DNA of 64,000 nucleotides from Sphingobium estronivorans. GTDB lineage: Bacteria; Pseudomonadota; Alphaproteobacteria; Sphingomonadales; Sphingomonadaceae. Made by a program: the position numbers and the translations under genes. Below the pieces are notes generated by a model. That model was not told the DNA's origin. It saw only the letters and a program-made list of their open reading frames with translations, and ran no database searches. The DNA lies in contig NZ_LFCT01000011.1 of NCBI RefSeq assembly GCF_008692605.1, positions 62,001 to 126,000 on the forward strand, given 5' to 3'. Shown here piece by piece: positions 49,491-57,591 of the stretch; the first letter of the stretch is position 1; each line of letters starts with the position of its first letter.

Positions 49491-50812
49491 GGCCCCCCGC
49501 TCCGATAATCCCGCAGCCGCGCCGCAAAAAAGGGCCGCAAGGACAGGGTGCGAAACGCGCCTGATCCCGATAGGGCAGGCTGCTCCTGAAAGGCGAACAG
49601 GTCATTGAGCGAATAGGCATCGCCCTCCAGCCCCGTCACCTCGCTGACCGACATCACCCGCCGACTGCCATTGGCGAGCCGCTGCAACTGCACCACCACA
49701 TGCACGCTGTTGGCGATGAAACGCCGGATCGCGCGAATGTCGCTCTGCACCCCGGCAAAGCCCAGCAGCATCTCCAGCCGGGCAAAGGCGTCCCGCGGCG
49801 AATTACCGTGCAAGGTCGCCATCGACCCGTCATGCCCGGTCGACATGGCCTGCAACATCTCGACGGCCTCGACGCCGCGCACTTCGCCCAAAATGATCCG
49901 GTCCGGCCGCATCCGCAGCGCATTGCGCACCAGTTCGCGGCTGCTCACCTCCCGGCTGCCGTCTACGGTCGGCGGCCGCGTCTCCAGCCGCACCACATGG
50001 CTCTGCCGCAATTGCAGTTCCGCCGCATCCTCGATGGTAATCAGCCGCTCCCGGTCCCCGATGAAGGTCGAGAGCATGTTGAGCAAAGTCGTCTTGCCCG
50101 CCCCGGTCCCGCCGCAAATCAGGATATTCAGCCGCGACCGCACCGCCGCACAAAGATAAGCCGCCATGTCCGCGCTCATCATCTGGGCGGAGACACAGTC
50201 CTCGATGGTCATGCTCTGCAACCGGAACTTGCGGATGGAGAGCGTCGGCCCGTCCAAAGCCACCGGCGGAATAACGATATTCACCCGCGACCCGTCCGGC
50301 AGCCGCGCATCGACATAGGGACTGGCCTCGTCCACCCGCCGCCCGATCGGCCCGACGATCCGCTGGATGATATTCATCAGATGCGCGTCATCGCGAAACC
50401 GCGTCTCGACCTTCTCCAGCAAGCCGCCGCGCTCGGCATAGATATGCCCCGGCCCGTTGACGATGATGTCGTCCACCCCGGCGTCGCGCAGCAAAGGCGC
50501 CAGCGGCCCCATGCCCGCGACTTCATCCTCGACATCCTCGATCAGCAACAGCCGTTCCGCGCTGTTCAGCGCCAATTGCCCCCGTCGGCTGCGGCTGGCG
50601 ATAACCTGCTCAATCTCCTCGCGCAGCGCCCGCGGCCCCAGCGTTTCCGCCGTCTCCCCTCGCGCTTCCAACTGCTCGATCAACTGCGCGCAAGTCTGTG
50701 CCTTGGCCAACTGATAGCTGTCGCTCATCCGCTGCGCGGCGGGCTGGGCGAGCGGCGCGATCCGCACCTCCCGCGCGGGCACGAAGCCCTCTTCCCCGGT
50801 CAGCACACTCAC
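49484..50812 (-). CDS. cpaF: CpaF/TadA pilus assembly ATPase
   Basis: A 442-residue secretion ATPase. Walker A is GGTGAGKTTLLN, the Asp box LITIEDAAELQL, Walker B-like PDRIILGEVRGVEAVEML and the His box GHDGSMATLHGNSPRDAFARLE. It powers Flp pilus assembly and probably retraction. The N-terminus (about 60 residues) carries CAQLIEQLEARGETAETLG. A GTG start overlaps the TadZ-like stop. All motifs are intact, so the ATPase itself should be functional. Confidence 0.93.
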   Translation of the reverse strand: MSVLTGEEGFVPAREVRIAPLAQPAAQRMSDSYQLAKAQTCAQLIEQLEARGETAETLGPRALREEIEQVIASRSRRGQLALNSAERLLLIEDVEDEVAGMGPLAPLLRDAGVDDIIVNGPGHIYAERGGLLEKVETRFRDDAHLMNIIQRIVGPIGRRVDEASPYVDARLPDGSRVNIVIPPVALDGPTLSIRKFRLQSMTIEDCVSAQMMSADMAAYLCAAVRSRLNILICGGTGAGKTTLLNMLSTFIGDRERLITIEDAAELQLRQSHVVRLETRPPTVDGSREVSSRELVRNALRMRPDRIILGEVRGVEAVEMLQAMSTGHDGSMATLHGNSPRDAFARLEMLLGFAGVQSDIRAIRRFIANSVHVVVQLQRLANGSRRVMSVSEVTGLEGDAYSLNDLFAFQEQPALSGSGAFRTLSLRPFFAARLRDYRSGGPC

Positions 50813-52020
50813 GACGCTTTCTCCGCACGTTCCTGTTTGCCGCGATTTCCGAGCCGCCAGATGTTCGCATCAGGCTCGAAATCGCTGACCAGTTTGCGCA
50901 TCCTGCGCCGCAACCGATCCATCCCGCCGCCGGTCGCCGCGACCCCGCAGGCCCGCCTGATCGCCGCCATATAGGCCCCGCCATCCGCTTCCATCGCCAG
51001 CGGCCGCCCGGCGTTCAGCGCATTGCGCATCCGTCCGCGATCCACCGGCAAGGGCAGCACCGACCCGACCCCCAGAGCCTCCGCCATCCGCCGCCCGTCC
51101 AGCAGCACGCCGGGCAGATGGTCCCACACCAGCAACCGCATCGCTTCCACCCGGTCGCGCTCCGCCCCGATCCGGTCGAGCAGCCTCCGGCACGCCTCGA
51201 TCTCCCGGATCGACTGGCCGCAAAGCAGTTCCACCCGATCCGCCTCCGCGACCACCTCGCGCAGCAGCCCGCCATGGCGCAGGCTTCCGACATTCAGCAC
51301 CACATCGCTGCAACAGCCCCGCAGCAGCCGGATCAGCGCCGCCAGGTCGCCGGGCAACAGCCCCGCAGGCTCCGCCCCGGTTCCCCCGTCGAAGGTCAGC
51401 AGCATCAACCCGCTCGGCCCATGCCGCGCCACCGTGCTGGCGAGCAGGCTGGCGTCCAGCCGCTCCCTGTCGCCAATCGCCGAAGCCAGCCCATAATCGA
51501 CACTGATGTCCAGATAAGTCGCCGCCGCACTGGTCGGCAAAGTACAGTCGATCAGCAAAGTCGATCCGCCCGCGCCTGTCATCGCCAGATCGGTCGCGAC
51601 CATCGCGCAGGCATCCCGATCCGCGCCCAGCACCAGCGTCAGCCGCCCCCGGCTTGCCCGATCCACGACGGCTTCGTTCAGCAGCCGCGCCAGAATGACG
51701 GCAATCTCCGCCCCTTCGCCGCCACGCGGAATGACATCATTTGCCCCGGCGCGAATGGCGCGCAGCAAGGGTTCCGCCTGCATGTCCTCGGTCGCCAGCA
51801 CCACGGGCCGCCCGCTCGCACTCTCCACCACTGTCGCGATGGCGGCGGACAAGGCCCGCTCCGGCGGAATCGCTGCCCGGTCGATCACGATCAGGCACGG
51901 CCCGGCCAAAGCCTCCCGCTCAATCGACTGCACCAGTTCGATCGTCGCGCGCCCGGCCATCGCTTCATCGATCCGCTGCGCCAGCATCCGGTCGACGGAA
52001 AGCAGGAAGATCGTCGCCAT
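50809..52020 (-). CDS. cpaE: TadZ/CpaE-like localisation protein with degenerate P-loop
   Basis: A 403-residue protein of the CpaE/TadZ family: an N-terminal receiver-like domain (VLATEDMQAEPLLRAIRAGANDVIPR) and a C-terminal MinD/ParA-like ATPase domain. In the place of the deviant Walker A (normally KGGVGxTTLA) it reads LTLVLGADRDACAMVATDLAM, without the glycines and lysines. Later segments (LLIDCTLPTSAAATYLDISVDYGLASAI; LNVGSLRHGGLLREVVAEADRVEL) match CpaE. Some TadZ proteins are known to have atypical P-loops. It may position the pilus without ATP switching. Confidence 0.82.
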   Translation of the reverse strand: MATIFLLSVDRMLAQRIDEAMAGRATIELVQSIEREALAGPCLIVIDRAAIPPERALSAAIATVVESASGRPVVLATEDMQAEPLLRAIRAGANDVIPRGGEGAEIAVILARLLNEAVVDRASRGRLTLVLGADRDACAMVATDLAMTGAGGSTLLIDCTLPTSAAATYLDISVDYGLASAIGDRERLDASLLASTVARHGPSGLMLLTFDGGTGAEPAGLLPGDLAALIRLLRGCCSDVVLNVGSLRHGGLLREVVAEADRVELLCGQSIREIEACRRLLDRIGAERDRVEAMRLLVWDHLPGVLLDGRRMAEALGVGSVLPLPVDRGRMRNALNAGRPLAMEADGGAYMAAIRRACGVAATGGGMDRLRRRMRKLVSDFEPDANIWRLGNRGKQERAEKAS

Positions 52021-52023
52021 CGC

Positions 52024-53184
52024 TTACCGCCTCACCATGCCAAAGGGCACGCTGGTCTGGTCCAGCCCGTCCGTGCCCAGAATCATGTCGCCAATGCCCG
52101 GATCGATCCCTGCCGTCGCCGCGCCCGGCAGCGGCGGTATCTCCTCCGCCTTCACCGGACCCACCAGCCGTGGCGTGGCGACGATAATCAGTTCCTGCTT
52201 TTCCTTCTGGTTCTGCTGCCGCTTGAAGAAGGCGCCCAGCACCGGAATATCACCCAGAAAGTGCGCCTTTTCCTTCGTCACCGTCTGGCTGGAATAGCTG
52301 AGGCCCGCGATCACGAAGCTTTGTCCGCTGCCCAGTTCGACGGTCGTTTCCGCCGACCGCCGCCGCAGCCCCGGCACGACATAGCCCTGCAACTGTACGC
52401 CATTATTATAATCGAGTTCGCTGACCTCCGGCGCGATCTTCAGGACGATATGATCCTTCGACAACACATAGGGCGTGACCGACAACCGCACGCCGAACTC
52501 CTTATACTGGATCGACAGCGTATTGCCCGATCCTGAAATCTGCGGCACCGGCACGGGAAACTCGCCCCCTGCCAGAAAACTCGCCTGCTCCCCGGAGCGT
52601 ACCAGCAGCGTCGGCTGCGCCAGCAATTGCGACAGCCCATTGGACGACAGCGCGCTCAACACCGCCCCGATGCCGCGATTGGGCGCGGACAGGAACAGGT
52701 TGAAAGCGTTCTGGATCGGCGCGCTGGCCTCCAGCGCAAGGCCGCCGGGGTTGAAGGCCGCGCTGCCCAGGCTGCTCGGCGAAACAATGGCGCCCTGAAT
52801 ATCCCCGCTCAGTTTCGAGAAGTTGAACCCCAAAGCTTTCAGCGTCGTCGTGGACACCGCGGCGAACTGCACGTCCACCGCCACGACCTGCTCGCCGGCC
52901 CGGACGACCGGCGCGCTGTCGGCCTCCACGCGGACAGGCTCCTGCGCGATCAGCCCGCCGTCGCCGCCATAGACGCTGACGGTCGCCTCCCCCGCGCCAA
53001 TGGCCGTCACTCGCAACGACCGGGCCGTTGGCGCGGCGACGGACAACACGCCCTCCCGGTCCACCTCGACCCGCCCGATGGCGCGGGGGTAGGACAGGGT
53101 GCGCTGCTCCCTCATGTGGAGCGCCGTCTGCGCCGCCGCCGACATGGGCAGACCCAGTGCGATCAGGGTCAATAAAGTCTTCAC
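52024..53184 (-). CDS. cpaC: CpaC/RcpA secretin (Flp pilus outer-membrane channel)
   Basis: A 386-residue secretin with a signal peptide (LLTLIALGLPMSAAAQ), an N-terminal pilus-specific domain (SYPRAIGRVEVDREGVLSVAAPTARSLRVTAIG), a BON-like part, and the secretin domain (LLAQPTLLVRSGEQASFLAGGEFPVPVPQ; GSGQSFVIAGL; FLGDIPVLGAFFKRQQNQKEKQELIIVATPRLV). It is somewhat shorter than Caulobacter CpaC. It starts with GTG overlapping cpaB. Confidence 0.9.
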   Translation of the reverse strand: MKTLLTLIALGLPMSAAAQTALHMREQRTLSYPRAIGRVEVDREGVLSVAAPTARSLRVTAIGAGEATVSVYGGDGGLIAQEPVRVEADSAPVVRAGEQVVAVDVQFAAVSTTTLKALGFNFSKLSGDIQGAIVSPSSLGSAAFNPGGLALEASAPIQNAFNLFLSAPNRGIGAVLSALSSNGLSQLLAQPTLLVRSGEQASFLAGGEFPVPVPQISGSGNTLSIQYKEFGVRLSVTPYVLSKDHIVLKIAPEVSELDYNNGVQLQGYVVPGLRRRSAETTVELGSGQSFVIAGLSYSSQTVTKEKAHFLGDIPVLGAFFKRQQNQKEKQELIIVATPRLVGPVKAEEIPPLPGAATAGIDPGIGDMILGTDGLDQTSVPFGMVRR

Positions 53185-54098
53185 CGGCCGGCACTCCCCG
53201 AATAGATGGTTTCGCGCCGGTCGCCGACGACCAGTTCGATGGCATGAGGGGCGGGCCGGGGTGCGGCACGCGGCGCAGGCACTGATGCGGGAACCGCCGC
53301 CATGCGCGGCGCTACAGGCGGCGGCACCGGATCAGGCGCGGACGAAGCCGCCATCGCCACCGCCACCTGCGCATTGTCCGCCGGATTGCGCAGCGACAGC
53401 GTCAGCGCGCCAATGCTCTTCGCGAGCGACAGCGTCGACACCTGCTCCGGCGTCAGGGCCAGCGTCACCGTGCGCGCCGGCTGGGGAGGGGAGGACAGCG
53501 ACCCATCCGCTCCCGAACCCTGCGGCGTCCCCAGCACGACCTCGCCCACCGCCAGCACCTGCACCATCTGCAACAGCGCCTGCGCGCGGCTCCGCCCGGA
53601 GCCGCGCGCGCCACTGATCGCATCGGCGCCGGGATAGACGACCTGCACGTCCACCCGGTCCCCCGGCCGCACCAGCCCGGCGACGGCGATCTCCGCCGTG
53701 GTATCGATGCTGATCGCCCGCATCCCCATCGGCACGCGAATGGCGAGCTTGCTCTCCATCCCTACCGCATCGCGGGCGATCAAAGCCCAGGCGGCTATGT
53801 CCCGCGTCGCCACCTTGCCCACCACTTCGGCGGCGGTCGCGGCGCGTGGATAACGCGCCGGATCGCCCGCGGCGTTACGGATCATCGCGGCGGTAATGGT
53901 TTCCCCGGTGCGGATCGGGCGCGCCGCCTGCACCAGCAGCACGGTGGACACAGGCGTCTTGGCGGGCAGGGCGGGCGTAGCCGCATGGCGCGCCATCGCG
54001 GCCCCGCTGCGCAATTCCCGAATGCCCAGGACCAGAAAGGCACAAGCCGCCGCCAGCCCCAAGGCGATGGTCAGCTTCGCTTTCAAACCCAGCCGCAT
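53181..54098 (-). CDS. cpaB: CpaB/RcpC pilus assembly protein
   Basis: A 305-residue protein, first gene of the Tad operon. An N-terminal membrane anchor (KLTIALGLAAACAFLVLGI) is followed by the SAF/CpaB domain (VLLVQAARPIRTGETITAAMIRNAAGDPARYPRAATAAEVVGKVATRDIAAWALIARDAVG) and RcpC-like SIDTTAEIAVAGLVRPGDRVDVQVVYPG. Pro/Ala-rich segments near the C-terminus follow. It lies 114 bases downstream (on the minus strand) of a 14-bp inverted repeat that contains the block palindrome's half-sites. Confidence 0.9.
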   Translation of the reverse strand: MRLGLKAKLTIALGLAAACAFLVLGIRELRSGAAMARHAATPALPAKTPVSTVLLVQAARPIRTGETITAAMIRNAAGDPARYPRAATAAEVVGKVATRDIAAWALIARDAVGMESKLAIRVPMGMRAISIDTTAEIAVAGLVRPGDRVDVQVVYPGADAISGARGSGRSRAQALLQMVQVLAVGEVVLGTPQGSGADGSLSSPPQPARTVTLALTPEQVSTLSLAKSIGALTLSLRNPADNAQVAVAMAASSAPDPVPPPVAPRMAAVPASVPAPRAAPRPAPHAIELVVGDRRETIYSGSAGR

Positions 54099-54211
54099 GG
54101 ATACTCCCCCAGAAAACAGGGGATTTCATAGCCTTGCAGCGATTGTCAGGGCATGAAAGAAGGAACCGTTACGGCGCAATGTCGCGCAAGCCGGTTCCAG
54201 CGCGGAAAGTC

Positions 54212-54264
54212 CGGTTTTGCGTAATTGCGCCTCCGCTTTTGCGCGCGCCGATTACGCAAAACCG
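54212..54264. promoter_or_regulatory. Extended inverted repeat upstream of the Tad operon
   Basis: A 14-bp perfect inverted repeat, CGGTTTTGCGTAAT (54212-54225) and ATTACGCAAAACCG (54251-54264), with a 25-base spacer that holds a further TTTTGCG (54237-54243). The half-site TTTGCGT/ACGCAAA is the one found in the surface block. A shorter repeat, GGAACCG/CGGTTCC, lies at 54162-54198. Confidence 0.65.
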
Positions 54265-54311
54265 AATGCGATTGGTTCAAAATGGTTGCAATTGTCCAGC
54301 GGCGCCCGGCT

Positions 54312-54389
54312 CATACCATCGTGCTGGGTCTTCGACCGATCACAAGTGGGTTTCGCTCAAGCGCCGCGCGGGCTTGACCAACCTTGGTA
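54312..54389. repeat. Dispersed hairpin repeat, copy 3 (hairpin apex missing)
   Basis: Shares ACCGATCACAAGTGGGTTT and the GCGCCGCGCGGGCTT block with copies 1 and 2, but the end reads ACCAACCTTGGTAT, lacking about 23 bases that form the top of the copy 2 hairpin. It begins near ATACCA and ends at TGGTAT, an inverted terminal pair. The first base of the hpd TGA stop is the last T of the repeat. Confidence 0.7.
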
Positions 54390-55427
54390 TCAGGCATCCA
54401 CCGTAATCACCCCGCGCCGGATCTGATCCAGCTCGATACTTTCGAACAGCGCCTGGAAATTCCCATTCCCGAAACCTTCATTGCCCTTGCGCTGAATGAT
54501 CTCGAAAAAGATCGGCCCGAACATATTTTCGGTAAAGATCTGGAGCAAAATGCCTTCCTCGCCGACATTGCCGTCGATCAGGATGCGGTTCTTCTTCAAC
54601 CGCTCCAGATCCTCGCCATGGCCGGGCACGCGCTTGTCGACCAGCTCATAATAGGTCTCGATCGTGTCCTGCAACTTCACGCCGCGCGCCCGCAGCCTTT
54701 CCACCGTCTCATAGATATTGGCGGTGGTCAGCGCGAGATGCTGAATGCCCTCGCCATGATATTGCCGGATGAACTCCTCGATCTGGCTCTTGTCGTCCTG
54801 ACTTTCGTTGAGGGGAATACGAATGGCCTTGTCCGGCGCGATCATCGCTTGGCTGAAGAGGCCCGTCGCCTGTCCCTTGATATCGAAATATTTCTGCTCC
54901 TCGAAACCGAAGAGCGTGCGGTAGAACTGGCTCCACACCCGCATCTGTCCGCGCCGGACATTGTGGGTCAAATGGTCGAGCAGATCGAGCCCGACATTAT
55001 TCTTGGCCTCCGCCTCCTGCCAGCCGGGAAACGCCGCCCAATCGGCGTAGAGATCTTCCCCATCCCTGATGAAATAGAGATAGGAACCGCCTATCCCCTG
55101 AATGACGGTATCGTCCTCATCCGTCGGCTTGGCGCCATGCTCCAGCGCCCAGGCCATCGCCGCCTCGGGATCGGCCACGCGAAAGGCCATGGCGCTGGCG
55201 GAAGGACCATGCTCGCCGCGAAAGGCCGCGACCCGCCCCGCATCGTCGCGGTTCAGCATCAGGTTGATGCGGCCCTGCTTGTAACGGGTGATATTCTTGG
55301 TGGGATGCCGATGACTGGCAACGAACCCCAATTGTTCGAAATGGCGTCCCATGGCTTCGGGATCGGGCGAGGTGAACTCAACGAACTCGAAACCGTTAAG
55401 CCCCAGCGGATTATTGTTATCGACCAT
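54390..55427 (-). CDS. hpd: 4-hydroxyphenylpyruvate dioxygenase
   Basis: A 345-residue HPD of the VOC fold that converts 4-hydroxyphenylpyruvate to homogentisate. Fe(II) ligands are His in LLDHLTHNVRRG, His in GIQHLALTT and Glu in FGPIFFEIIQRKG. The N-terminus (LNGFEFVEFTSPDPEAM) and FGxGNFxALFESIE (near the end) are typical. It follows tyrB-like and phhA genes in one direction, completing phenylalanine to tyrosine to 4-hydroxyphenylpyruvate to homogentisate. The homogentisate dioxygenase (hmgA) is not in the window. Confidence 0.95.
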   Translation of the reverse strand: MVDNNNPLGLNGFEFVEFTSPDPEAMGRHFEQLGFVASHRHPTKNITRYKQGRINLMLNRDDAGRVAAFRGEHGPSASAMAFRVADPEAAMAWALEHGAKPTDEDDTVIQGIGGSYLYFIRDGEDLYADWAAFPGWQEAEAKNNVGLDLLDHLTHNVRRGQMRVWSQFYRTLFGFEEQKYFDIKGQATGLFSQAMIAPDKAIRIPLNESQDDKSQIEEFIRQYHGEGIQHLALTTANIYETVERLRARGVKLQDTIETYYELVDKRVPGHGEDLERLKKNRILIDGNVGEEGILLQIFTENMFGPIFFEIIQRKGNEGFGNGNFQALFESIELDQIRRGVITVDA

Positions 55428-55443
55428 AAGGCGATCCTCTCGA

Positions 55444-56628
55444 TTACGATAAATAGGGCGCGACGCCCACGATAAAGGCGGGAATATTCTCCAGCGTCAG
55501 GCCCGCAATATTGATCCGGCCATTGCCGGCCATGTAAATGCCATGCTCCCGGCGCAGCGCCTCCACCGCATCCGGTCCCAGCGGCAACAGCGCGAACATG
55601 CCCCGCTGCCCGGCGATCGTTTCCAGCCGGGGATGGCTCGCTGCCAATGCCGCGCGCAGCCCGTTGATCCGCGCCCGCATCGCGTCCAACTCCGCCGCCC
55701 AATCGGCGCGCAACGCGGGATCCTCCAGCACCAGCCGCACCACCGCCGCGCCATGATCGGGCGGCATCGACCAGATCGATCGCGCCAGCGCCAGCAGATT
55801 GCCGCGCACCGGTTCGGTCGAAGCCGACTGCACCCACAGCGCGCCCACGCGCTCCCGATACAGGCCGAAATTCTTGTCGCAGCTATAGGCGATCACCGCC
55901 TCGGGCAGCGCCTTGAGCAAGGCGCGCATTGCCGCCGCATCCGCCTCCAGCCCATCGCCCAGCCCCTGATAGGCTAGGTCGATGAACGGCAGCAAACCCC
56001 GGCTCTCGCAAAGCCGCGCGATGTCCCACCATTGCGCGCCGGTAAAGCCAGCACCGGTCGGATTGTGGCAGCATCCATGCAGCAACAGCACGTCGCCCGC
56101 CTGCGCTTCGCCCAGATCCTCGACCATCGCATCGAAATCGATCGCCGCGCTCGCTACGTCGAAAAAACGATGCGTCTGGATCGCCAGGCCCGCATCCCGA
56201 AAGATCGGTGCATGATTGGGCCAGGTCGGCGTTCCGATCCAGACGGTGGCGCCCGGACGGCTCCGCGCGATCAACTCCGCGCCCAGCCGCAGCGCCCCGG
56301 TCCCGCCGGGCGTCTGCACGCCGGTCAGCCGGTCAGACCCCGTCCCGAAGGCGACCTCCGCCAGCAATTCGGCAAAGCGGACATCGCCTTCCGCGCCCAG
56401 ATAGGATTTCGTTGCTTGCGTCTCGACCAGCTGCGCCTCGGCCGCCTTGACCGCGCGCATCACCGGGGTCCTCCCCAGATCGTCGCGGAACATGCCGACG
56501 CCCAGATCCATCTTCCCCGGCCGATCATCCGCCCGATACAGCCCGATCAGCCCCAGCAGCGCGTCGGCCGGTTGCACGGCCAAGCCACCGAAAAAGGATC
56601 GGTCCGCCACCAGATCATGCGTCAGCAT
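55444..56628 (-). CDS. tyrB: Aromatic amino-acid aminotransferase (class I)
   Basis: A 394-residue PLP-dependent aminotransferase, close to the 397 residues of TyrB. GGTGALRLGAELIARSRPGATVWIGTPTWPNHAPIFRDAGL, CCHNPTGAGFTGAQWWDIA, FIDLAYQGLGDGLEADAAAMR and the PLP lysine in AYSCDKNFGLYRERVGAL are diagnostic. It should convert tyrosine or phenylalanine to the aryl pyruvate. The gene symbol rests on family and context; aspartate aminotransferase is the main alternative. Its ATG overlaps the phhA end by seven bases; a longer open frame upstream runs through phhA and is spurious. Confidence 0.85.
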   Translation of the reverse strand: MLTHDLVADRSFFGGLAVQPADALLGLIGLYRADDRPGKMDLGVGMFRDDLGRTPVMRAVKAAEAQLVETQATKSYLGAEGDVRFAELLAEVAFGTGSDRLTGVQTPGGTGALRLGAELIARSRPGATVWIGTPTWPNHAPIFRDAGLAIQTHRFFDVASAAIDFDAMVEDLGEAQAGDVLLLHGCCHNPTGAGFTGAQWWDIARLCESRGLLPFIDLAYQGLGDGLEADAAAMRALLKALPEAVIAYSCDKNFGLYRERVGALWVQSASTEPVRGNLLALARSIWSMPPDHGAAVVRLVLEDPALRADWAAELDAMRARINGLRAALAASHPRLETIAGQRGMFALLPLGPDAVEALRREHGIYMAGNGRINIAGLTLENIPAFIVGVAPYLS

Positions 56629-57485
56629 GGCATCTTCGCCCGCGCATAATCCTGCGTCCCGCGATGATAGACGCGATCCTCCGCCAGCAGCGCATCTGGC
56701 GCCAGGTCGGTCGCTCCTTCCAATTCCCGATACATGGGGCCGAAATCCACGTTTGAAGTCTTCGCCAGGAGATCCTCGAAACTGTCGATGACGAAATAGC
56801 TCTGCTGATAGTCGTCGATGCGATATTCCGTCCGCATCAATCGCTTGAGATCGAAACCGATCCGATGGGGCGATGCATCGTCCAGCGCGAACACCGACTC
56901 GCCATAGGAGGAGACGATGCCTGCCCCATAAAGCTGCAACGCACCCTCCCGCCGCATCAACCCGAACTCCACCGTATACCAGTAAAGCCGCGCCAGATGA
57001 TCGATCGCGCCCATATGGTCGGCGCGCAGACCGCCTTCGCCATAGGCCTGCATATAATCGGCGAAGGCCGGATGGGTCAGCAACGGCACATGGCCAAAGA
57101 CATCGTGAAAGACGTCCGGTTCCTGCAAATAATCGATCTGCTCCGGCTTGCGGATAAAGCGCCCGGCAACGAAGCGTCGATTGGCGAGATGTTCGAAAAA
57201 CACCCGATCCGGCACCAGTCCCGGGACCGCCACCACCTGCCAGCCGGTGCGCTTCATCAGCCGTTCCGACAATTCGGCGAAATCGGGAATGCCGGGCTTG
57301 GTCATCCGCAATATGTCCAGCCCTTCCAGAAATTCCGGCACGACCCGCCCCGGCAGCATCGCCGCCTGCCGCTCGAACAGCCGGTCCCACATCGCATGTT
57401 CGTCCGCGCCATAGGCCGTCCAGTCCTGCGGAACCGTCCAGTCCGCCGCCGCGCCCTTGGGAAGTGCCTGTTCAGCCTGTGCCAT
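56622..57485 (-). CDS. phhA: Phenylalanine 4-monooxygenase
   Basis: A 287-residue pterin-dependent hydroxylase, similar in length to known bacterial PhhA. The iron ligands are His, His in VFHDVFGHVPLL and Glu in LYWYTVEFGL. The surrounding LEGLDILRMTKPGIPDFAELSERLMKRTGWQVVAVPGLVPDRVFFEHLANRRF is well conserved. It makes tyrosine from phenylalanine. It is first in the phhA-tyrB-hpd set. No phhB (pterin dehydratase) gene is in the window. Confidence 0.95.
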   Translation of the reverse strand: MAQAEQALPKGAAADWTVPQDWTAYGADEHAMWDRLFERQAAMLPGRVVPEFLEGLDILRMTKPGIPDFAELSERLMKRTGWQVVAVPGLVPDRVFFEHLANRRFVAGRFIRKPEQIDYLQEPDVFHDVFGHVPLLTHPAFADYMQAYGEGGLRADHMGAIDHLARLYWYTVEFGLMRREGALQLYGAGIVSSYGESVFALDDASPHRIGFDLKRLMRTEYRIDDYQQSYFVIDSFEDLLAKTSNVDFGPMYRELEGATDLAPDALLAEDRVYHRGTQDYARAKMPC

Positions 57486-57591
57486 GGAATGCCTTATCGC
57501 ATGGGCAAGGGGAAATGGGGTTTCAATTTCGCGGCGATTCCGCCATTTCCCGAAACAGAATCATCGCGCTGTCATGGAATATGAAACAATC

